Positions 1 to 5,762 of a DNA stretch of 10,689 nucleotides are shown here, piece by piece. How positions within the stretch are numbered: position 1 is the stretch's first letter; the number at the start of each line of letters is the position of its first letter. The DNA lies in the NCBI GenBank assembly GCA_003134675.1, contig PLBZ01000045.1, positions 10,171 to 20,859 of the forward strand, written 5' to 3'. The position numbers and the translations under genes are program-made. This DNA comes from Solirubrobacterales bacterium. Its GTDB lineage: Bacteria; Actinomycetota; Thermoleophilia; Solirubrobacterales; Solirubrobacteraceae. The notes beneath the pieces were generated by a model. The model was not told the origin of the DNA. It searched no databases and was given only the letters and a program-made list of their open reading frames with translations.

Positions 1-158
1 CCGGCGAACACGAACACCAGCGGGGTGAGGCCGAGCGCGTGGGCGGCGACGAGGCCGAGCGCGTAGTAGATCGAAGAGCCGACGTTGCCGTAGGCGGTCG
101 CGAACAGGCCGGGAACGCCGACGGAGCGGCGCAGTCCGTGTTCGGTCAAGCGTGCCAT
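1..158 (-). CDS. APC-family amino acid permease, N-terminal fragment (runs off left edge)
   Basis: Only the first 52 codons are in the window, read leftward from an ATG at 158-156. The visible protein has a short basic N-terminus (MARLTEHGLRRSVGVPGLFA) followed by a helix-breaking stretch, AYGNVGSSIYYALG, and then a hydrophobic segment. This resembles the first transmembrane helix of APC-superfamily amino acid permeases, where an unwound glycine-rich segment (here G-N-V-G-S-S) contacts the substrate. The role would be secondary uptake or exchange of amino acids or related amines at the cytoplasmic membrane. The substrate cannot be told from this fragment. A TACGCT hexamer lies 7 nt before the ATG and no Shine-Dalgarno is visible. 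The family call rests on one helix, so it is moderate. Confidence 0.62.
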   Translation of the reverse strand, partial: MARLTEHGLRRSVGVPGLFATAYGNVGSSIYYALGLVAAHALGLTPLVFVFA

Positions 159-165
159 TCAGCGC

Positions 166-171
166 AGCGTA
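166..171 (-). promoter_or_regulatory. Putative -10 box of a leaderless promoter for the permease
   Basis: Read on the minus strand, TACGCT (171 to 166) is followed by 7 nt and then the ATG at 158. This spacing would put the transcription start at or next to the A of the start codon. An overlapping TATACG (173-168) is an alternative. The -35 position falls inside the first palindrome of the 184-280 array. Confidence 0.45.
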
Positions 172-183
172 TATGTGGATAGG

Positions 184-280
184 GCCCACGCCGCATGCGG
201 CGTGGGCGGCAGGGCCGCATGCGGCCCTGCCACGGAGCCGCACATGTGCGGCTCCGCCGGGTGGCGCATGCGCCACCCGG
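184..280. repeat. Tandem array of four perfect 24-bp palindromes with CATG centres
   Basis: Four perfect inverted repeats of exactly 24 bp lie end to end: 184-207 (left arm GCCCACGCCGCA), 208-231 (GGCAGGGCCGCA), 233-256 (CGGAGCCGCACA) and 257-280 (CCGGGTGGCGCA). Each right arm is the exact reverse complement of its left arm, and only one base (232) separates any of them. The centres are GCATGC three times and ACATGT once. The outer arms differ between units but remain fully self-complementary, so the symmetry itself appears conserved rather than one copied sequence. The array lies between divergent start codons, so it is not a terminator for either neighbour. It could be extruded DNA hairpins, a multi-site operator, or a REP-like element. 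Its function is unknown. Confidence 0.93.
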
Positions 281-286
281 AACGAC

Positions 287-316
287 ATCACTTAACAGTG
301 ATTTGAGGTGTAGCCT
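287..316 (+). promoter_or_regulatory. Putative operator dyad and -10 box for the aldehyde dehydrogenase
   Basis: ATCACT-TAAC-AGTGAT at 287-302 is a perfect 6-bp inverted repeat with a 4-bp centre, typical in size for a dimeric repressor site. A TANNNT hexamer, TAGCCT, sits at 311-316, so the dyad would cover the -35 region. A second inverted repeat, TTCGTT (319-324) with AACGAA (332-337), lies in the presumed leader just before the Shine-Dalgarno. No -35 matches well, so the promoter is tentative. The dyad itself is plain in the sequence. Confidence 0.4.
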
Positions 317-348
317 CTTTCGTTACGAGCGAACGAAGGGGAGTCGAG

Positions 349-1911
349 ATGGCCACCGTAGAGCAGGTATCGCAGATCCACAACGGCGTCGCGCAGGATG
401 AGGATCCCGCTCACCCTGAGATTCCCGTCGAAAACCCGGCGACGGGGGCGAGGATCGCGACAGTCCCTGATCTGAACGCTGCGGCGGTGGCTGAGCTGGC
501 CGCGCGTGCACGGATCGCGCAGCCCGGCTGGGAGGCGATCGGCTTCGAGGGTCGCGCGCGGGTGCTGTTGCGGATGCAGAAGTGGGTGATGGACAACGCG
601 GAGCAGATCGTGGCGACGATCGTCGCGGAGACCGGCAAGACCTTCGAGGATGCGCAGCTGGCGGAGATCTCCTACGGGGGCGGCGCATTCGGCTTCTGGG
701 CAAAGCGCGCCGAGAAGTACCTGGCGGATGAGCGCGTGCACTCGAGCTCGCTGTTCGTGAAGGGCAAGAAGCTGATCCTGCGCTACAAGCCGCTCGGGCT
801 GATCGGGGTGATCGGGCCGTGGAACTATCCGTTGACGAACTCGTTCGGGGACTGCATCCCGGCGCTGGCCGCGGGGAACAGCGTGATCCTCAAGCCCTCG
901 GAGATCACCCCGATGACCTCGCTGCTGCTGGCCGAGGGGCTGCGCGAGTGCGGGGTGCCGGCGGATGTGTTTCAGGTGGCGACCGGACGCGGGGAGACCG
1001 GGGCGGCGCTGATCGAGCAGGTCGACATGATCATGTTCACGGGTTCGACGAAGACCGGGCGCAGGGTCGCCGAAGCGGCGGCGCGGCGGCTGATCCCGGC
1101 CTCGCTCGAGCTGGGGGGCAAGGATCCGATGATCGTGCTGTCTGACGCGGACCTCGAGCGGGCGGCCAACACGGCGACGTACTACTCGATGCAGAATGCC
1201 GGCCAGACGTGCCTGTCGATCGAGCGGGTGTACGTCGAGGAGCCGGTGTACGAGGAGTTCGTGGCGAAGGTCACGGACAAGGTGCGGGCGTTGCGCCAGG
1301 GCAAGCCGGATGGGGGTCCGGGCACGGTCGAGGTCGGGTCGATGACGTTTCCTCCGCAGCTGGACATCGTCGAGGACCACGTCAACGATGCGCTGGCGAA
1401 GGGGGCGAGGGCGGTCGTGGGCGGTCATCGCGGCCCGGGACCGGGGCACTTCTTCGAGCCGACGGTGCTGCTGGACGTCGACCACTCGATGAAGATCATG
1501 ACCGAGGAGACGTTCGGGCCGACGTTGCCGATCATGAAGGTGCGCGACGCCGATGAGGCGGTGCGGTTGGCCAACGACTCCCCCTACGGGCTGGGCGGGT
1601 CGGTGTTCAGCAAAGACACGGCGAAGGGCGAGGAGATCGCCCGGCGGGTGGACTCCGGGGCGGTGTGTGTGAACGATGCGATCATCAACTATGTGGCGCT
1701 CGAGCTGCCGATGGGTGGCGTCAAGGCCTCGGGGTTGGGCTCCCGCCACGGCGCGGGGGGGATCCGCAAGTACTGCTCTCAGCAGGCGATCCTCGTCACA
1801 CCGCGGTTGGCGCTGAAGCGCGAGTTGCACTTCTTCCCGTACTCGCGCCGCGGAACGAAACGGCTGGGGCGGGCGCTGAAGCTGCTCTACGGCCGCGGCA
1901 AGCGCGACTGA
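349..1911 (+). CDS. NAD(P)-dependent aldehyde dehydrogenase (ALDH superfamily, GabD2-like)
   Basis: This 520-residue cytosolic enzyme should oxidise an aldehyde to its carboxylic acid with NAD(P)+. All key ALDH elements are present in order: the cofactor-fold motif GPWNY (156-160), LKPSE (181-185) with the cofactor-binding lysine K182, FTGSTKTG (230-237), the general base E254 in ELGGKDP, the nucleophile C288 in GQTCLS, and EETFGP (386-391) with E387. The length and the layout, including a basic C-terminal tail of about 30 residues (RELHFFPYSRRGTKRLGRAL...), resemble mycobacterial GabD2-type succinate-semialdehyde dehydrogenases and related broad-range enzymes. The substrate is therefore unproven. 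The ATG is preceded by AAGGGGAG (336-343) at good spacing. The gene converges on the HAD hydrolase with only 3 bp between stops. The tail may be an oligomerisation or membrane-peripheral segment (inference). Confidence 0.9.
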   Translation: MATVEQVSQIHNGVAQDEDPAHPEIPVENPATGARIATVPDLNAAAVAELAARARIAQPGWEAIGFEGRARVLLRMQKWVMDNAEQIVATIVAETGKTFEDAQLAEISYGGGAFGFWAKRAEKYLADERVHSSSLFVKGKKLILRYKPLGLIGVIGPWNYPLTNSFGDCIPALAAGNSVILKPSEITPMTSLLLAEGLRECGVPADVFQVATGRGETGAALIEQVDMIMFTGSTKTGRRVAEAAARRLIPASLELGGKDPMIVLSDADLERAANTATYYSMQNAGQTCLSIERVYVEEPVYEEFVAKVTDKVRALRQGKPDGGPGTVEVGSMTFPPQLDIVEDHVNDALAKGARAVVGGHRGPGPGHFFEPTVLLDVDHSMKIMTEETFGPTLPIMKVRDADEAVRLANDSPYGLGGSVFSKDTAKGEEIARRVDSGAVCVNDAIINYVALELPMGGVKASGLGSRHGAGGIRKYCSQQAILVTPRLALKRELHFFPYSRRGTKRLGRALKLLYGRGKRD

Positions 1912-1929
1912 GGCTCAGCCGACAGCCTC
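1908..1929. terminator. Weak hairpin across the convergent stops of the dehydrogenase and HAD genes
   Basis: GAGGCT (1910-1915) pairs with AGCCTC (1924-1929) around an 8-nt loop. The overlapping dyad CTGAG-G-CTCAG (1908-1918) contains both stop codons. There is no T-tract on either side, so intrinsic termination is only a possibility. It is the only such structure in the 3-bp gap. Confidence 0.2.
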
Positions 1930-2556
1930 GCCCGTGCGCAGGGGGATGTCGAGCAGGCGCTCGAGCTCGGGGATCGTGGTCTCGGCGCTCGTGTGATGGA
2001 CGGTGGCCATGCCGAGCTCCTCCGCGGGCGTGAGGTTGAAGGGCAGGTCATCGACGAACACGCAGTCACCCGTCGCCGCGCCGGCGCGCTCGGCGCCAAG
2101 CTCGTACATCCTCGTGGCCGGCTTGCGGATGCCCTCCTCGCCGGAGATGACGACGCCGTCGAACAGCTCGTCGAACATGTCGTGGGGATAGCGGTGCACG
2201 CCCCAGGAGTTGGACACCAGGGCGGTGCGTACGCCGGCCGCGTGGGCCCTGCGGACGGCCTCGACCATCGCGACGTCCGGTTGCACGCCGGCGAACAGCC
2301 CATCCACGAGTCCGTCGGGCTCGACCTCGAGCAGCGCCGCGAACTGCACCTCGAACTCGGACTCTCCCAGTGCGCCTGTCTCCAGCGCGATCAGCAGATC
2401 GCGGGCCTCGGGGTCACGCCTGAAGCGTCCCGCCAGCGCCTGCGGATCGATTCCGGCCGCCAGGCAGTACGCGTGGAAGGAGGCGAAGAGGTTGGTCGTG
2501 AGCACCCCGCCCCAGTCGATCAGGAGGCCTGAAAGGGAGCCCTCATTCGCCTCCAA
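1915..2556 (-). CDS. HAD-superfamily hydrolase (epoxide-hydrolase-N / YihX-like subfamily)
   Basis: This 213-residue protein carries the four HAD motifs: nucleophile D14 in LLIDWGGVLT, S115 in TALVSNS, K145 in IRKPA, and the acidic pair D169/D170 in VFVDDLPFN. A helical cap lies between motifs I and II. The usual DxD of motif I reads D-W-G, so the second, acid/base aspartate is replaced by glycine. That may weaken phosphatase turnover or indicate a different chemistry. The start is a TTG at 2556, chosen because AGGAGGTGA (2568-2560) is ideally placed before it. The ATG at 2546 is out of frame. The first 14 bp overlap the end of the upstream kinase gene, so translation is probably coupled. HAD and kinase domains of these types are fused in animal ACAD10, suggesting a shared pathway of acyl or hydroxyacyl catabolism. 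The substrate is unknown. Confidence 0.85.
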   Translation of the reverse strand: MEANEGSLSGLLIDWGGVLTTNLFASFHAYCLAAGIDPQALAGRFRRDPEARDLLIALETGALGESEFEVQFAALLEVEPDGLVDGLFAGVQPDVAMVEAVRRAHAAGVRTALVSNSWGVHRYPHDMFDELFDGVVISGEEGIRKPATRMYELGAERAGAATGDCVFVDDLPFNLTPAEELGMATVHHTSAETTIPELERLLDIPLRTGEAVG

Positions 2557-3634
2557 GGGTCACCTCCTCGGCCTGACTTGCGAGTTCGAGGACGCCCTCG
2601 CCGAAGGACTTCAGGTAGGGGTCGTCGGTGGTTCCGGCGAGGGCGCGCTTGTAGTTGCCCTCCATGAACACGACCGACTTCCACAGCGCGAGCGTGGTAT
2701 ACCAGCGGATGTCGTTCATCGAGCGACCGGAGCGCTCCTCATAGCGAGCGATCAACTCGGCTCGGGTGGGAAAGCCCTCAGCTCGGGTGACGCGGCCCAG
2801 GTGCTCTCTGAGACCCCCTTCGGGGTCGCCGGCCTCGCTCCACATCATGCACAGGTAGCCGATGTCTGCGAGCGGGTCGCCGATCGTGGCCATCTCCCAG
2901 TCGAAGACCGACACCAGCTGAGCAGGTGCCCGCCCAGCGAACATCGTGTTGCCGAGGCGGTAGTCGCCGTGGACGATCGTGGCGGGGCCGGAGGCGGGGA
3001 GATGCTCGGAGAGCCAGCTGCCGACCCTCTCCACCGCCGGTATATCCCGCGTCTTGTTCAGTTCCCATAGGCCGCCGAAGCGCCGCAGCTGCCGTTCCAG
3101 GTAGCCGGTTGGCTTGCCGAAGCCCTCGAGGCCGGCGGCGCGCCAGTCGACGGCGTGAATCTCGACGAGCGAATCGATTAGCTGCTCGCCGATCTGAGCT
3201 CGCTGCTCGGGTGTGTCGAGCGCCGGCGGAACGCCCGAGGTGATCACCTCGCCGCGGACTCGCTCCATGATGTAAAAGGGGCAGCCGATCACCTCGGGGT
3301 CGTCGCACACGGCGAGCACTCCGGGCACGCGGGCGGGGGTGGGGGCGAGCGCCGAGAGCAGGCGGGCCTCGCGCAGGACGTCGTGTGCGCTGGGGGGCAG
3401 CGGCGGGCGGGGTGGGCGGCGCAGGACCACCTCGGCGCCGGCGCGCTCGATCAGGTAGGTGACGTTGGAGTGGCCTTCGCCGATCGGGCTCGCGTTGATC
3501 TCCCCTGAAGCGCCGATGTCGTGCGCGTCGAGGAACTGGGCGAGGGGCTCCAGAACGAGCAGCGGTGGACGGGCGTTGGTGGAGGCGTCCGTGTGTGTGC
3601 GGACGATGTCGTCGGGGGCGATCGTCGTGCTCAT
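2543..3634 (-). CDS. APH-fold phosphotransferase (ACAD10/ACAD11 kinase-domain-like)
   Basis: This 363-residue kinase-fold protein has a glycine-rich loop GEGHSN (52-57), the catalytic loop HGDYRLGN (222-229, catalytic D224, metal ligand N229), and FDWEMATIGDPLADIG beginning at F244 with metal-binding D245. The LRRPP strand and HDVLREARLL helix after the loop are typical of the phosphotransferase family next to acyl-CoA dehydrogenases, not of drug-resistance kinases. Related proteins (the ACAD10/11 kinase domain, and LvaA in levulinate breakdown) phosphorylate 4-hydroxyacyl-CoA so the hydroxyl can be eliminated, so a hydroxyacyl kinase role is the best inference. No acyl-CoA dehydrogenase is in the window. 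The ATG at 3634 is preferred. An in-frame TTG at 3655 would add seven residues but has no ribosome site. It is divergent from fpg and is the first gene of an operon with the HAD hydrolase. Confidence 0.85.
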   Translation of the reverse strand: MSTTIAPDDIVRTHTDASTNARPPLLVLEPLAQFLDAHDIGASGEINASPIGEGHSNVTYLIERAGAEVVLRRPPRPPLPPSAHDVLREARLLSALAPTPARVPGVLAVCDDPEVIGCPFYIMERVRGEVITSGVPPALDTPEQRAQIGEQLIDSLVEIHAVDWRAAGLEGFGKPTGYLERQLRRFGGLWELNKTRDIPAVERVGSWLSEHLPASGPATIVHGDYRLGNTMFAGRAPAQLVSVFDWEMATIGDPLADIGYLCMMWSEAGDPEGGLREHLGRVTRAEGFPTRAELIARYEERSGRSMNDIRWYTTLALWKSVVFMEGNYKRALAGTTDDPYLKSFGEGVLELASQAEEVTLGGE

Positions 3635-3692
3635 GTCCTCGCGAACGCTATCCAACGCTTGGGATGGCCGGCGTGGCTGGGCTCGGTCTGCC

Positions 3693-3698
3693 TACGAT
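3693..3698 (+). promoter_or_regulatory. Putative -10 box of a leaderless promoter for fpg
   Basis: TACGAT ends 7 nt before the ATG at 3706 (TACGAT-GAGGGCG-ATG). This would place transcription start at the start codon. GAGG lies only 3 nt before ATG, too close for a normal Shine-Dalgarno. No convincing -35 is visible. Confidence 0.45.
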
Positions 3699-3705
3699 GA
3701 GGGCG

Positions 3706-4551
3706 ATGCCTGAGCTGCCGGAGGTCGAGATCACCGCACGCCGGCTCGACGCGGCCTTGAAAGGTGCGCGGATCGAGTCGGCGGTGGCGCCGGGAATCAA
3801 CGCGCTGAAGACGTTCGACCCGCCGCTGAGCTCGCTCGCCGGACAGCGCATCGAGCGGGTTCGCCGCCGCGGCAAGCACCTGATCCTCGAAACCGACGGC
3901 GCGCTTGCGCTGCTCATGCACCTGATGTCGGCCGGGCGCTTGCAGCTGTATGACAAGCGCGCCGGGCCGCGGGAGCGGACCTCGCGGTTGCTCGTGCGGT
4001 TGGAGGATGGCGGCGAGCTGCGGTTGCGCGAGTTCGGCTCCAAGCAGGCCGCCTGGGTCAAGCTCCTGCGCTCGGACGAGCTCGAGGGCGACGACGCGCT
4101 GGCGACGCTCGGGCCCGAAGCGTGGCCTGATCCGCCGGCGCTCGGCGAGGTGCTGAACGCGGCGCGGCCACTGCATACGCTCCTGCGCGACCAACGCACG
4201 GTCGCCGGGATCGGCCGCTCGTGGGTGGATGAGATCCTGTGGGAGGCGAAGCTGTCCCCATACAAGCGCGGCGCGGACCTCGATGGGGATGAGGCCGAGC
4301 GGTTGAGAGACGCTGTGGTGGAGACCCTTGGCTCGGTGATCGCCCACTACGAGCAGGTGGTGAGTCTGCCGATCCCCGACAAATCGCCGATGCCACTGCG
4401 CGTCCACCGGCACGAGGGCGAGCCGTGTCCGCGCTGTGGGACGACGCTGGAGGCGGTGCACTTCGAGGACTACGTGATCGCCTACTGTCCGGAGTGCCAG
4501 ACAGACGGGCGGACGCTGAAGGATCGCCGGCTGTCGAAGCTGTTGAAGTAG
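3706..4551 (+). CDS. Fpg/Nei-family DNA glycosylase/AP lyase, divergent (MutM-like)
   Basis: This 281-residue base-excision repair enzyme starts MPELPEVE. Removal of the Met leaves the catalytic N-terminal proline, followed by E3 and, in the N-terminal domain, K57. The R-x-F pair R108/F110 used in DNA intercalation is kept. The helix-two-turn-helix (about 160-190, AGIGRSWVDEILWEAKLSPYK) and a C-terminal C4 zinc finger (C241, C244, C261, C264, ending CPECQ) complete the fold. Three positions differ from classical Fpg. GIGN is GIGR (R171 for the phosphate-contacting Asn), the zinc-finger Arg five residues before C261 is Y256, and HLGMSG is HLMSAG (72-77). It is thus an Fpg/Nei paralogue whose lesion preference may differ from 8-oxoguanine. 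The start is fixed by the obligatory MPELPE. The upstream in-frame extension is not coding. Confidence 0.9.
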   Translation: MPELPEVEITARRLDAALKGARIESAVAPGINALKTFDPPLSSLAGQRIERVRRRGKHLILETDGALALLMHLMSAGRLQLYDKRAGPRERTSRLLVRLEDGGELRLREFGSKQAAWVKLLRSDELEGDDALATLGPEAWPDPPALGEVLNAARPLHTLLRDQRTVAGIGRSWVDEILWEAKLSPYKRGADLDGDEAERLRDAVVETLGSVIAHYEQVVSLPIPDKSPMPLRVHRHEGEPCPRCGTTLEAVHFEDYVIAYCPECQTDGRTLKDRRLSKLLK

Positions 4552-4575
4552 AAAGGCGCCGGGGTCTCGATGTTC

Positions 4576-4968
4576 TCAGTCGAGCTCGGCGGCGAGCATT
4601 CCCACGCGCTGCTCGATCTCATCGCGGATCGCGCGGACCTGCTCGAGCGGGCGGCCCTTGGGGTCGGGGAGGTCCCAGTCGATGTAGCGCTTACCTGGGA
4701 TGTAGGGGCAGGCGTCGCCGCAGCCCATCGTCACGATCACATCTGCCTGCTGGGCAAGCTCGGCAGTGAGGAGTTGGGGGTGGCGGTCGGACAGGTCGAT
4801 GTCGAGCTCTTGCATGACCTCTACGACCTCGGGATGGACGTGCTCGGCGGGCGTGGTGCCTGCCGAGAGAGCCGTGTGTCGCCCCGCTGCCGCACGTTCG
4901 AACAGGGCTTGGCTCATCTGCGAGCGTCCGACGTTATGCAGGCACACGAACAGAACGGTTGCCGTCAT
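4576..4968 (-). CDS. arsC: Arsenate reductase, low-molecular-weight phosphatase type
   Basis: This 130-residue cytosolic enzyme reduces arsenate to arsenite. The N-terminal P-loop, VLFVCLHNVGRSQMSQ, has the C-x5-R signature with nucleophile C9 and R15. Further cysteines C83 and C87 lie in TMGCGDACPYIPGKR, where they can relay the disulfide. The phosphatase-type acid is in DWDLPDP (D102 likely). The C83-x3-C87 spacing differs from the C82-x6-C89 pair of thioredoxin-coupled ArsC of Staphylococcus/Bacillus, so the electron donor (thioredoxin or another thiol system) is left open. The start ATG overlaps the aquaporin stop as ATGA, so the two are co-translated from the arsR-divergent promoter. It converges on fpg with a 24-bp gap in which no strong terminator is visible. 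Confidence 0.9.
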   Translation of the reverse strand: MTATVLFVCLHNVGRSQMSQALFERAAAGRHTALSAGTTPAEHVHPEVVEVMQELDIDLSDRHPQLLTAELAQQADVIVTMGCGDACPYIPGKRYIDWDLPDPKGRPLEQVRAIRDEIEQRVGMLAAELD

Positions 4969-5690
4969 GCCGGTTGCTCCTGGTAATGCGGCATGACGAC
5001 CTCTGCCGCCTCAGCCGGTGTCACATCCGGGTAGAGCACCCTCACGGCGAGGATCGCGCAGGCGCCGCCGATGAGCTGCGCGACGATGTAGCCGGGCACG
5101 GACGCGGGCGCGATGCCGGCGAAGGTGTTGGAGAACATGCGCCCGACGCTGATCGCAGGGTTGGCGAAGCTGGCCGAGCTGGTGAAGAAGTAGGCGGCGC
5201 CGATGTACGCGCCCACGGCGGCTGGGGCGGTGCTTGCGCGTTTGCTGCGGGCGAGCGAGAAGATCACGAGCAGCAGGCCGGCGGTGGCGATCGCCTCGGA
5301 GAACAGGTGTGCGCTCGTGGCGCGGTGATGGGTGGAGACGCTGATGGCGGCTAGGGAGAACATTCCGTTCGCCGCGACGGCGCCGAGGACACAGCCGGCT
5401 ACCTGCGCGGGAACGTAGGCCAGTGCGTTGCGCCAGCTGATACCTCCGAAGCTCGCGTCGGCGAGCGAGACGACGGGGTTGAAGTGCCCACCGGACACCG
5501 GGCCGAACATGAGGATGATCGTGTACAGGCCTGCTGCCGTGGCGGCGGCGTTCTCGAACAGCTGCAGGCCGACGTCGTTCGGGGAGAGCGTCTGCGCCGC
5601 GATCCCTGAGCCGATCACAAGCGCAGCCAGGAACGCCGAGCCCAACAGCTCTGCGAGCAGACGACGGGCAAGCGGAGGCGTGTTCGTCAT
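4965..5690 (-). CDS. aqpS: Aquaporin-type arsenite channel (AqpS-like)
   Basis: This 241-residue MIP-family channel has six membrane helices and both pore half-helices: GGHFNPVV (NPV at 71-73) and SFANPAISVGR (NPA at 177-179). Lying between arsR and arsC, it matches the Sinorhizobium meliloti arrangement, where AqpS replaces the ArsB/Acr3 pump. In that arrangement, arsenate reduced by ArsC leaves the cell as neutral arsenous acid down its gradient. The selectivity-filter arginine that normally follows the second NPA is I180 here, with R184 four residues later. This should widen the pore for uncharged metalloid or organic solutes. The stop overlaps the arsC start. No clear Shine-Dalgarno precedes the ATG. 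A six-codon reading frame (5707-5687) ends on ATGA over the start, which could couple translation. A glycerol or water channel is the alternative, but the neighbourhood argues for arsenic. Confidence 0.88.
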   Translation of the reverse strand: MTNTPPLARRLLAELLGSAFLAALVIGSGIAAQTLSPNDVGLQLFENAAATAAGLYTIILMFGPVSGGHFNPVVSLADASFGGISWRNALAYVPAQVAGCVLGAVAANGMFSLAAISVSTHHRATSAHLFSEAIATAGLLLVIFSLARSKRASTAPAAVGAYIGAAYFFTSSASFANPAISVGRMFSNTFAGIAPASVPGYIVAQLIGGACAILAVRVLYPDVTPAEAAEVVMPHYQEQPA

Positions 5691-5715
5691 GCCGCGACCA
5701 AGGTCATGGCGCGAA

Positions 5716-5755
5716 AGCGTATTACATTGACGAATGTGATTTCAATTGGTATATG
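5716..5755. promoter_or_regulatory. Divergent arsR/aqpS promoters with overlapping ArsR-operator-like dyads
   Basis: On the plus strand TTGACG (5727-5732), a 17-bp spacer and TATATG (5750-5755) form a promoter ending 7 nt before the arsR ATG. On the minus strand TTGAAA (5745-5740), an 18-bp spacer and TACGCT (5721-5716) could drive aqpS-arsC. Two dyads overlap both: ACATT-GACG-AATGT (5724-5737) and ATTGA-N11-TCAAT (5726-5746). A repressor bound here would block both directions, as expected for arsenite-relieved ArsR control. The promoter hexamers are good. Which dyad ArsR uses is an inference. Confidence 0.6.
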
Positions 5756-5762
5756 TAGATAG

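Noticed and set aside
184..280. CRISPR array
   Set aside because: The units are palindromes abutting one another with no spacers, and their sequences differ. No cas gene is present.
184..280. Terminators stacked in tandem
   Set aside because: Both neighbouring genes start, rather than end, at this gap, and no T-tract follows any unit.
292..1830. 512-codon open frame antisense to the aldehyde dehydrogenase
   Set aside because: Arg/His/Pro-rich translation with no recognisable domain. Long antisense frames are expected opposite high-GC genes, and the plus-strand protein has every ALDH motif.
2543..3634. Aminoglycoside resistance kinase
   Set aside because: The fold matches, but the RRPPRPP/HDVLREARLL block and the HAD partner match the ACAD10/11-linked phosphotransferase group rather than drug-modifying enzymes.
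3565..3705. N-terminal extension of fpg by 47 codons
   Set aside because: Fpg enzymes need an N-terminal proline right after Met. MPELPEVE at 3706 is the true start, and the extension is Cys/Arg-rich shadow sequence of the divergent kinase gene.
3631..4461. 276-codon frame antisense to fpg
   Set aside because: Translation is Arg/Gln/His-rich and featureless. The plus strand encodes a complete Fpg fold.
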